Positions 1-6,031 of a stretch of 9,873 nt of DNA are shown here, in pieces. A model generated the notes under the pieces. The model was not told the origin of the DNA. It saw nothing but the letters and a program-made list of their open reading frames with translations, and did no database searches. Source of the DNA: Solirubrobacterales bacterium. GTDB taxonomy: Bacteria > Actinomycetota > Thermoleophilia > Solirubrobacterales > Solirubrobacteraceae. Where the stretch lies: NCBI GenBank assembly GCA_015655225.1, contig JAATFK010000143.1, forward strand, positions 1-9,873. Reading direction: 5' to 3'. The stretch's first letter is position 1. Every line of letters starts with the position of its first letter. A program made the position numbers and the translations under genes.

Positions 1-390
1 GCTGCCGCCGGCCGTGCCTCTGCCCGCGGCGGCGCCTCTGCCGCCGGCGGCCGCGCCGCCGCCGGCCGTTCCCCCGGCAGCCGCGCCGCCAGCGCCCGCC
101 GCGGCCGTGCCGCCGGTGCCACCGGCCGCGCCGAGTCTTGCCGCGAAGCCGCCGCCCGCGCCGCCTCCGCCGCCGCTGCTGCCACCGGAGTGCTTCTGGA
201 CCAGCACCCCGCCGATGAACCCGGCCGCGACCAGCAGCACGACGAGCAGGCCGCCGGTGACGCGGTTGAGCCCGGCGCGCTTCTTGCGCTGCGGCAGCGC
301 GTCTGCCTCGTCCTCGTCGGGCCAGTCGTCGTCGTAGCGCTCGTCCTCGAGCAGCGTGTCGGTCGTGGGGTCGGTGGTCTCGTCACTCAT
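1..390 (-). CDS. Membrane-anchored Gly/Ala-rich protein, C-terminus beyond window (partial)
   Basis: Partial gene: the ATG at 390 is inside the window and the frame stays open for 130 codons to base 1. Seen directly: a very acidic N-terminus (residues 1-30), a basic QRKKR stretch (34-38), one hydrophobic membrane segment (about 45-65), then almost pure Gly/Ala/Thr sequence. This predicts a cytoplasmic N-terminus and an exported C-terminus. AAGGAG (408-403) lies 12 bases before the ATG and overlaps the permease stop (TAAGGAG), so the gene is probably the last of the export operon. I do not recognise a domain in the visible part. From memory, similar anchored proteins next to MacAB-like genes in Thermoleophilia can end in a small OB-like (DUF5666-type) domain. 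That is a guess, because the C-terminus is not visible. Three of its arginines are AGA codons. Confidence 0.8.
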   Translation of the reverse strand, partial: MSDETTDPTTDTLLEDERYDDDWPDEDEADALPQRKKRAGLNRVTGGLLVVLLVAAGFIGGVLVQKHSGGSSGGGGGAGGGFAARLGAAGGTGGTAAAGAGGAAAGGTAGGGAAAGGRGAAAGRGTAGGS

Positions 391-402
391 CGGGTGGGGT
401 CA

Positions 403-408
403 CTCCTT
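403..408 (-). promoter_or_regulatory. Ribosome binding site overlapping permease stop
   Basis: AAGGAG is one of the clearest Shine-Dalgarno sequences in the window. It sits 12 bases before the ATG at 390 and shares bases with the TAA stop of the permease gene (TAAGGAG). This supports both the ATG choice and co-translation of the small anchored protein with the permease. Confidence 0.6.
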
Positions 409-1612
409 ATTCGAAGCGGAGTGCTTCGATCGGTCGCAGGCGGGCGGCGCGGCTCGCCGGGTAGGTGCCGAAGAACAGGCCGGTCGCGAGCGCCGCGCCA
501 AAGGCCAGGAAGATCGAGTAGGTCGCGATCACCGGTTCGACGCCGGCGATCTTGAACTGGCTGCCGACGATCCCGAGGATCACCCCGCAGATCCCGCCGA
601 GCATCGAGACGAGCACCGCCTCGAAGAGGAACTGGGCGAGCACGTCGCTGCGGCGCGCGCCGATCGCCTTGCGGATCCCGATCTCGCGCGTCCGCTCGGT
701 GACCGAGACGAGCATGATGTTCATCACGCCGATCCCGCCGACCAGCAGCGAGATCGCCGCGACCTCCGCCAGCAGGGTCGTGAAGACGCTGCTGGTCGAC
801 GCCGAGGCGGCGAGCAGCGAGCCCTGGTTGATGACCTGGAAGTCGGAGGCGCCGCCGGCCGCGATCTTGTGGCGCTGGTCGAGGATCGCGGTCACCTCGG
901 CGGAGGCGTCGTCGAGCTTCGCCCGCGAGGTCGCCTGCACCGTGATCGAGTTGACGTCGCCGTAGCCGGAGAGCGTGTCCTGGACCGCCGTGATCGGCGC
1001 GAGCGCGACGTCGTCCTGGTTGGTCGTGCCGTTCGAGCCTCTCGACTGGAGGATCCCGACGACCTGGAAGTTGACGCCGCCGACCTGCACCGTCTGCCCG
1101 ACGGAGGCGCCGAGGTTCTGCACGACGGTCGAGCCGAGCACGATCACGCGCTGGCGTCTCGTGACGTCGGACTGGGTGAAGAAGGAGCCGGAGGCGAGCT
1201 TGTAGTTCTGCGAGCTCTGGTAGGCCGGCGTGGTGCCGATCAGCGACGACGGCTCGTAGCTGGTGTCGCCGTTGACGATCGTGGCGGTCGCCGAGACGGT
1301 CGGCGCCGCGCCCTTGATGTCCGGGCCGAGCGTGTTGTTCTGCAGCGCGTCGGCGTCGGCGATCGTCAGCGGCTGCGTCTGCAGCGGCGCGGTCGCGGTC
1401 GAGTTCGCGGCGGTCCCGCTCGTCACCAGCAGCACGTTCGAGCCGAGGCTCTCGATCGAGGCGGAGACCGACTTGGAGGAGCCGTTGCCGACCGCGATCA
1501 GCACGATCACGGACGCGACGCCAATCATCAGGCCGAGGATCGTCAGGCCGGAGCGGAGCTTGTTCGCGAGGATCCCGCCGATCGCGATCCGCAGCGTCTC
1601 GAGGCCGATCAC
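407..1612 (-). CDS. MacB/FtsX-type ABC transporter permease
   Basis: Membrane subunit of a MacB-like ABC exporter, which would pass conformational change from the cytoplasmic ATPase to extracytoplasmic substrate handling. The GTG start at 1612 gives 401 residues, the usual size for a stand-alone MacB permease. It overlaps the ATPase stop by four bases (GTGA) and has GGGAG eight bases upstream. Layout: first membrane helix about 22-43 (with LGLMIGVASVIVLIAVG), large extracytoplasmic MacB_PCD-like domain about 45-275, then FtsX domain with three helices (about 280-303, 330-350, 362-382). Family signatures are VTERTREIGIRKAIGA (304-319) and the C-terminal YPASRAARLRPIEALRFE. Substrate (peptide, lipid, drug or cell-wall compound) cannot be inferred. 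It is not fused to the ATPase, unlike E. coli MacB. Reading upstream past 1612 enters the ATPase region in another frame and is not coding. Confidence 0.93.
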   Translation of the reverse strand: MIGLETLRIAIGGILANKLRSGLTILGLMIGVASVIVLIAVGNGSSKSVSASIESLGSNVLLVTSGTAANSTATAPLQTQPLTIADADALQNNTLGPDIKGAAPTVSATATIVNGDTSYEPSSLIGTTPAYQSSQNYKLASGSFFTQSDVTRRQRVIVLGSTVVQNLGASVGQTVQVGGVNFQVVGILQSRGSNGTTNQDDVALAPITAVQDTLSGYGDVNSITVQATSRAKLDDASAEVTAILDQRHKIAAGGASDFQVINQGSLLAASASTSSVFTTLLAEVAAISLLVGGIGVMNIMLVSVTERTREIGIRKAIGARRSDVLAQFLFEAVLVSMLGGICGVILGIVGSQFKIAGVEPVIATYSIFLAFGAALATGLFFGTYPASRAARLRPIEALRFE

Positions 1613-2463
1613 GTCAGCCGCTCCCGGACCGGGACGACCCGCCGGTCCTCCATGATCCGGCCGTCGGTCAGGCGGATCACGCGCTTGGCGCGCTGCGCGA
1701 CCTCGTCCTCGTGGGTGATCAGCACGACCGTCCGGCCCTCGGCGTTGAGGTCGGCGAAGATTCTCAGCACGTCGTCGGTCGAGCGCGAGTCGAGGTTGCC
1801 GGTCGGCTCGTCGGCCAGGATGAGCGGCGGGTTCGTGACGATCGCCCGCGCGACCGCGACGCGCTGCTGCTGTCCGCCCGACAGCTCCGACGGAAGGTGC
1901 TCGGCGCGGTTCCCCATCCCGACCGACGCGAGCGCCGCCAGTGCCCGTCTGCGCCGGGCCGCGCGGGCCATCCCGGCGTAGGCGAGCGGCAGCTCGACGT
2001 TCGCGATCGTGCGCGTCCGCGGCACCAGGTTGAAGGACTGGAAGACGAAGCCGATTCTGCGGTTGCGGATGTCGGCGAGGTCGTCGTCGCCGTAGGAGGA
2101 GACGTCTATGCCGTCGAGCAGGTAGCGGCCTCTCGTGGGGATGTCGAGGCAGCCGAGGATGTTCATCAGCGTGCTCTTGCCGCTGCCGGAGCTGCCCATG
2201 ATCGCGACGAAGTCGCCGCGCTCGACCTGGAGCGTGATGCCGCGCAGCGCGCGCACCGTGAAGTCGCCCATGTCGTAGCTCTTCGTCACGCCCTCGACCG
2301 AGAGGACCGGGCGCCGCTGGCGCGGGCGGCCCGCGGGCGCGCCGGCCCCGCCGGGTGCCGGCCGCGCGGGCGCCGCTGCCGCCGCGCCTCTGACGCCCGG
2401 GCGTGGGTGGCGGTCGCGCCGCGTCGTCGCCGCGGCGCGGTCGGACCCCCGCCAGCGGCTCAC
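1609..2463 (-). CDS. MacB/LolD-type ABC transporter ATP-binding protein
   Basis: Cytoplasmic ATPase powering the MacB-like exporter. Every core motif is present in its 284 residues: Walker A GSSGSGKST (90-98), Q-loop Gln 142 (VFQSFNLVPRT), signature LSGGQQQR (194-201), Walker B LILADEPTGNLD (214-225) and H-loop His 251 (ITHE). The SGGQQQRVAVARAI and DEPTGNLDS blocks are typical of the MacB/LolD/FtsE-like branch. The GTG start at 2463 overlaps the adaptor stop (GTGA), implying coupled translation. This leaves an unusual extension of about 51 residues, rich in Arg/Ala/Pro/Gly, before the domain begins at VLSVEGVTKSY. No other ATG or GTG lies between the extension and the domain, so the extension is probably translated. 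At least five arginines are AGA codons, including R111, R136 and R234. Confidence 0.95.
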   Translation of the reverse strand: MSRWRGSDRAAATTRRDRHPRPGVRGAAAAAPARPAPGGAGAPAGRPRQRRPVLSVEGVTKSYDMGDFTVRALRGITLQVERGDFVAIMGSSGSGKSTLMNILGCLDIPTRGRYLLDGIDVSSYGDDDLADIRNRRIGFVFQSFNLVPRTRTIANVELPLAYAGMARAARRRRALAALASVGMGNRAEHLPSELSGGQQQRVAVARAIVTNPPLILADEPTGNLDSRSTDDVLRIFADLNAEGRTVVLITHEDEVAQRAKRVIRLTDGRIMEDRRVVPVRERLT

Positions 2464-4289
2464 GGCGTTCCGCCCCGGCGCGCGAACCCGCCGCCACCGC
2501 CGAACCCGCCACCACCGCCGAACGCGCGCGCCGCACCGCCGCCGGCGAGGGCGGCCCCCGCGCCGCCGGCGGCGGCGGTCCCGGAGCTGCCCGAGCTGGT
2601 CGTCGGCGTGATCGTGACGATCAGCTGGTCGCCGGCCTTGACGCCGCTCAGCAGCTGCGTCGTGCTGTCGCCGACGACGCCGGTCGTGACCGGCGTGGAG
2701 ACGTGCTTGCCGTCTCTGACGAGCGTGACGCTGTTGCCGGTGACCGCCGAGCTGGTCACGTTGAGCGCGTTGGAGACTTGTCTGACAATCACTCTCGCGG
2801 TCGCCGTCATCCCCGCCCGCAGGCCGCTCGCGAGCTGGTTGAGCCGGAACGTCACGTCGTAGGAGACGACGCTGTTGCTCGTGGTCGAGAGCGTCGAGAT
2901 CGCGACGACGTGCGCCGCCAGCTGTCTGTTCGAGAGCGCGGTGACGGTGACCGTCGCCGGCTGGCCGACGCGCAGCTGGCCGATGTCGGACTCGCTGAAC
3001 GGGACGACCAGGTCCATCGCCTTGAGGTTCACGAGCGAGATGAAGCCGGAGCTGGAGGAGGACGAGGAGGAGCTGCCGCTGGAGGCGCCGCCGCCCGCGC
3101 CGCTGGTGGACGTGCTGGAGGTGGCGGCGGTCGACGTCGAGGTGGTCGAGCCGCCGCCGCTGACGGTCGCGCCGACGGAGGAGTTGATCGAGGCGATCGT
3201 GCCGTCCATCGGGGCGCGCAGGACGGTGTCGTCGACGGTCGTCTGCGCGTCGGTGACGGCCTGCTCCAGCGAGGTCAGCTCAGCCGCGCTCGGCGTCGTC
3301 GTCGTGGTCGCGGAGCCGGACTTGCCGCTCGTGCCGCTGCCTCCGGTCGTGCTCGTGGTGCTCGTCCCGCCGCCGCTCGAGCGCGACCCGCCGGTGGCGC
3401 CCGATCCGCTCGACCCGCCCGTTCCGCTCCGTCCGGTCGCTCCGGTCGTGCCGCCCGTCCCGGTCGTCGTCGTGCCGGTGGAGGTGCCGCTCCCGCCTCT
3501 GCCGGGCGTCGTGGAGGTCGTCGAGGTCCCGCTCGGCGCCGGCGTCGGGATCGTCGTGATCGTGGTGCTCGTGTGCGACGGCGTCGTCGTCACGGTCGTG
3601 ACCGTCGTCGCCGGCGCGTCGCCGGTCGCCGGTGTCGTCGTCACCTGCGTCGTGGTGCGCGGCGGCACGGTCGTGCCGGTCGTCTTCGTCGTGACCGGGG
3701 TCGTGGAGGTCGGCGTCGTCGACGTCCCTCTCTTCTTCTTCTTCGCTCTGACGGCGGCGGTCGCCGCGATGCTCGTGTTCGACTGGATCGTGGAGGTCGT
3801 CGCGGCCGTGTCGGCGGCGGTCGTCCCGGTCGCGACCGCGGAGGCGGTCGTCGCGGTCTGGCCCGAGGAGGAGGACGAGGAGCCGCCGGAGGAGGAGCCG
3901 CCGGAGGTCGAGGCGGTCGCCTCGCCGTCCTCGGCGGAGGTGAGGTTGTCCTGCGCCTGCGTGAGCGCGGCGTCGGCCGCCGTCGGGTCGATCTTCGCCA
4001 GCAGCTGGCCGGCGACGACGTGCTGGCCGGGCTTGACATAGACGTGCGTCAGCTTGCCGCTGTTCGCGAAGTTCACGCTCATCTGCGTCGCCGGCGAGAC
4101 GCTGCCGCTGCCCGAGACGGTCGACTGCACGACGCCGCGCTCGACCGTCACGGTGCGCTCGATCGCGCCGCCGCTGGTGGAGGCGTTCGACGGTCCGACG
4201 ATCAGGATCGCGGCGACGATCGCCCCGACGCACGCGGCTGCCAGGACGTAGGTGGTCCATGTCCGGCTCGCGCGCACTCGCTGCTGCAT
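2460..4289 (-). CDS. HlyD/MacA-like efflux adaptor with large Ser/Thr/Gly low-complexity inserts
   Basis: Membrane-anchored adaptor of the exporter, 609 residues against roughly 370-400 for typical MacA. The ATG at 4289 follows AGGAG by about ten bases. Layout: membrane helix about 13-32; first half of a lipoyl/biotinyl-like domain (45-101, with GKLTHVYVKPGQHVVAGQLL); a short helix (102-122, AADAALTQAQDNLTSAED); a low-complexity insert (124-333) rich in Thr, Ser, Gly and Pro with a basic AKKKKR patch (182-187); the returning helix (335-356); the second lipoyl half (TVLRAPMDGTIASINSSVG); a second Ser/Gly/Thr insert (374-414); a beta-barrel (416-505, DLVVPFSESDIGQLRVGQ); a membrane-proximal domain (506-562); and a Gly/Ala tail ending in GGGGGF repeats. 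In Gram-negative MacA the helical hairpin contacts TolC. Here only its base remains, which fits a cell without an outer membrane (inference). First gene of the export operon. Confidence 0.9.
   Translation of the reverse strand: MQQRVRASRTWTTYVLAAACVGAIVAAILIVGPSNASTSGGAIERTVTVERGVVQSTVSGSGSVSPATQMSVNFANSGKLTHVYVKPGQHVVAGQLLAKIDPTAADAALTQAQDNLTSAEDGEATASTSGGSSSGGSSSSSSGQTATTASAVATGTTAADTAATTSTIQSNTSIAATAAVRAKKKKRGTSTTPTSTTPVTTKTTGTTVPPRTTTQVTTTPATGDAPATTVTTVTTTPSHTSTTITTIPTPAPSGTSTTSTTPGRGGSGTSTGTTTTGTGGTTGATGRSGTGGSSGSGATGGSRSSGGGTSTTSTTGGSGTSGKSGSATTTTTPSAAELTSLEQAVTDAQTTVDDTVLRAPMDGTIASINSSVGATVSGGGSTTSTSTAATSSTSTSGAGGGASSGSSSSSSSSSGFISLVNLKAMDLVVPFSESDIGQLRVGQPATVTVTALSNRQLAAHVVAISTLSTTSNSVVSYDVTFRLNQLASGLRAGMTATARVIVRQVSNALNVTSSAVTGNSVTLVRDGKHVSTPVTTGVVGDSTTQLLSGVKAGDQLIVTITPTTSSGSSGTAAAGGAGAALAGGGAARAFGGGGGFGGGGGFARRGGTP
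2484..2519 (-). repeat. 18-bp tandem repeat (two copies) coding GGGGGF
   Basis: Two adjacent 18-base copies (2484-2501 and 2502-2519) differ at one base. They are in frame and each encode Phe plus five Gly in the adaptor's C-terminal tail, followed by a further partial unit. In-frame slippage duplication is the likely origin. Confidence 0.7.
3291..3920 (-). other. Low-complexity Ser/Thr/Gly/Pro segment inside adaptor gene
   Basis: About 210 codons (adaptor residues 124-333) made almost only of Thr, Ser, Gly, Pro, Ala and Val, with many ACG/ACC runs that leave other frames open. The reading frame continues on both sides into recognisable adaptor sequence, so this is an in-frame insert and not a separate gene. 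A basic patch (KKKKR, 3729-3743) interrupts it. Confidence 0.85.
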
Positions 4290-4382
4290 CCGTCGCCTGC
4301 TCCTGGTCGATTCGTCCGCTGGGCGCCGGCAGACAGGTCGCCTGCTCGACGGCCGACCATGATGGGGCGAGAACCGAAGAGA

Positions 4383-4412
4383 ACTCTAAGAAGCCGCTCA
4401 GTGCAGGATCAA
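4383..4412 (-). promoter_or_regulatory. Candidate promoter of the export operon
   Basis: In the 126-base gap before the adaptor, the minus strand reads TTGATC (4412-4407), 18 bases, then TAGAGT (4388-4383). Each box matches the sigma-70-like consensus at four of six positions. It would leave a leader of about 90 bases. This gap is also the least GC-rich stretch between genes. Weak evidence: no other start signal or clear operator is seen here. Confidence 0.3.
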
Positions 4413-4415
4413 TGT

Positions 4416-4967
4416 TCAGCGGCGATCCGGCGGCCCGACGGAGAGTGCGAACACATGCTGCGGGCCATAGACGCCGCCATGGAACAGTTCGCCGGTGTCG
4501 GTGAACCCGGCGCGCAAGTAGGCACGGATCGCCGGGCCGTTGTCGGTGTTGACGGTCAGCACGACGCGGCGGATCGCCGGGTCGAAGCGCGCCAGGTATT
4601 CGGGCAGCACGCGCAGCGCGGCGGGTGCGATGCCCTGGCCCTGGCGGCTCGCGTCGACGAAGAAGGCGCGCAGCAGCATGTCCTGGCGCCCGCGGATCAG
4701 GCGCCCCGCCCCGGGGCCGCCCTGCAACGCGAAGAAGCCGACCGGGACGCCGTCCTCGGTGATCGCGACCGGGTGCTGGGCGGGGTCGCGCTCGGCCGGC
4801 GGGAGCGTGTCGGTCGGCACGCCCGAGTATCTGCGCTGCGTCGGGTGAGGCCCGAGCGCAAGCACCCGCGAGCGCAGCCGCAGGCCGACGGGCACGAGCG
4901 CGATCTCGCCGTGGCGGGGGTCGTCGTCGGCCGTCAGATCCTCCCCTCCGATCACGTCCACGGTCAT
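4416..4967 (-). CDS. GNAT-family N-acetyltransferase
   Basis: Predicted cytoplasmic acyltransferase using acetyl-CoA or another acyl-CoA, 183 residues, substrate unknown. Family evidence: core strand LLRAFFVDASRQGQGIAPAA, whose R-Q-G-Q-G-I-A (108-114) is the pyrophosphate-binding motif A; then VVLTVNTDNGPAIRAYLRAGF (135-155), the N...A...Y..AGF motif B; and a C-terminal strand HVFALSV. The first 45 residues are not obviously part of the fold and hold an acidic stretch (ADDD). The ATG at 4967 lies 11 bases beyond the stop of the second acyl-CoA dehydrogenase, and an AGGGGG overlaps that stop about seven bases before the ATG. The gene is therefore probably transcribed with the dehydrogenases. 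An AGA codon encodes R46. Confidence 0.85.
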   Translation of the reverse strand: MTVDVIGGEDLTADDDPRHGEIALVPVGLRLRSRVLALGPHPTQRRYSGVPTDTLPPAERDPAQHPVAITEDGVPVGFFALQGGPGAGRLIRGRQDMLLRAFFVDASRQGQGIAPAALRVLPEYLARFDPAIRRVVLTVNTDNGPAIRAYLRAGFTDTGELFHGGVYGPQHVFALSVGPPDRR

Positions 4968-4978
4968 CGCTCCACCCC

Positions 4979-6031
4979 CTAGATCGCAGCCTGCGCCGGG
5001 GACGAGCGGCCCGCGCCGGCGACCGCCAGGCGCGCGACGCGGCGGCGGTGCTCGCGCGCCGGGCCGAGCTGCGCGGCGTCGAGGTGCGCGCGCTTGTAGA
5101 GCCAGTGGACGTCGGCCTCCCAGGTGAAGCCGATGCCGCCGTGGAGCTGGATCGCGGCGGCGGTCGCGTGCACGCCGGCGTCGCTCGCGGCGGTCTTCGC
5201 GAGCGAGGCGCCGCGCGCCAGCGAGTCGGGGTCGGCGTCGGCCGCCCAGGCGGCGAAGTAGGTCGCCGAGCGCGCGCCCTCGGTGTCCAGCAGCATCTGC
5301 GCGCAGCGGTGCGAGACCGCCTGGAAGACGCCGACCGGCACGCCGAACTGTCTGCGCTCCTTGACGTAGGCGAGCGTCATGTCGAGCGCCCGCTGCGCCA
5401 GCCCGGTCAGCTCCGCCGCGAGCGCGATCTCGGCGCGGTCGAGGCCGGCGGCGAGCGTGGCGGGGGCTCCCAGCGACTCGCCGCTGCCCGGCCGCGTCAC
5501 GCGCACGCGCGCGTAGCGCCGCGTCGGGTCGATCGTCTCGCGCGGCTCGATCGCGATCTCGCCGTCCCCGACCGCATGGAGCGTCGCGACGCCGTCCTCC
5601 ACGAGCACGACGTGGGCCGCCGCCTCGGCGTCGGGGACGAGGTCGGCGACGTCCTCGCGGGCGAAGGCGAGCGTCGCCGTCGCGCTGCCGTCGGCGATCC
5701 CCGGCAGCAGCCGCGCGCGCTGCTCCTCCGAGCCGGCCGCGTCGATCAGCAGCCCGGCGGCGGCGTTCGAGAGCAGCGGCGACGCGGCCGCCGCGTAGCC
5801 CAGCTCCTCCAGCAGGATCACCAGCTCCAGCACGCCGAGGCCCTGGCCGCCGTGCGCCTCGGGGATCGCGATGCCGGGCCAGCCGAGCTCGACCAGCTCC
5901 TGCCAGAGGGAGGGGTCGTAGGCGCCCTCCTCGGCGGCCTCGCGGACCCGCTCCATCGGCGAGCGGGCGGTGAGCAGCTCGCGCGCGGTGCGTCTGATCT
6001 CGCGCTGGTCGTCGGTGAAGTCGAAGTTCAT
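4979..6031 (-). CDS. Acyl-CoA dehydrogenase, small subunit of a probable heteromeric pair
   Basis: Flavoprotein-family subunit, 350 residues, somewhat shorter than the usual 380 or so. The ATG at 6031 shares one base with the stop of the upstream dehydrogenase (TGATG), so translation is probably coupled. Domains: N-terminal helical domain (1-112, with GWPGIAIPEAHGGQGLG at 50-66), middle beta domain (113-190) and C-terminal helical domain (195-335). FAD-contact motifs are present: ERRQFGVPVGVFQAVSHRCA (225-244) and QLHGGIGFTWEADVHWLYKR (295-314). The two usual locations of a catalytic glutamate look empty: the helix G region reads LDRAE where partners have ER, and the C-terminal EGT-like segment is absent. 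As known for mycobacterial FadE pairs, this subunit may supply structure and FAD contacts while its partner supplies the base. The last dozen residues look like a loose tail. Confidence 0.92.
   Translation of the reverse strand: MNFDFTDDQREIRRTARELLTARSPMERVREAAEEGAYDPSLWQELVELGWPGIAIPEAHGGQGLGVLELVILLEELGYAAAASPLLSNAAAGLLIDAAGSEEQRARLLPGIADGSATATLAFAREDVADLVPDAEAAAHVVLVEDGVATLHAVGDGEIAIEPRETIDPTRRYARVRVTRPGSGESLGAPATLAAGLDRAEIALAAELTGLAQRALDMTLAYVKERRQFGVPVGVFQAVSHRCAQMLLDTEGARSATYFAAWAADADPDSLARGASLAKTAASDAGVHATAAAIQLHGGIGFTWEADVHWLYKRAHLDAAQLGPAREHRRRVARLAVAGAGRSSPAQAAI

Noticed and set aside
1..200. GC-rich repeated motifs at the left edge as a CRISPR array or satellite
   Set aside because: They are irregular Gly/Ala codon runs (GGC, GCC, GCG) in one open frame, without constant repeat length or unique spacers.
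1613..2536. Upstream extension of the permease frame
   Set aside because: Reading further upstream gives Arg/Pro-rich noise lying over the ATPase gene. The GTG at 1612 with GGGAG and GTGA overlap gives the expected MacB length.
2875..4041. Plus-strand 388-codon frame rich in Val/Pro/Glu
   Set aside because: It is the mirror of the adaptor's Thr/Ser/Gly low-complexity codons (ACG/ACC read backwards as CGT/GGT shifts). It has no ribosome site and no domain.
4381..4400. Short symmetric or repeated TTCTC motifs in the gap before the adaptor
   Set aside because: Arms of four to five bases only; not distinguishable from chance and too weak to call an operator.
2403..4982. Very long open frame on the plus strand opposite the adaptor and GNAT genes
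   Set aside because: Composition is Arg/Gly/Asp-rich without domains. Such frames arise opposite GC-rich genes with few stops; the minus-strand frames carry clear adaptor and acetyltransferase motifs.
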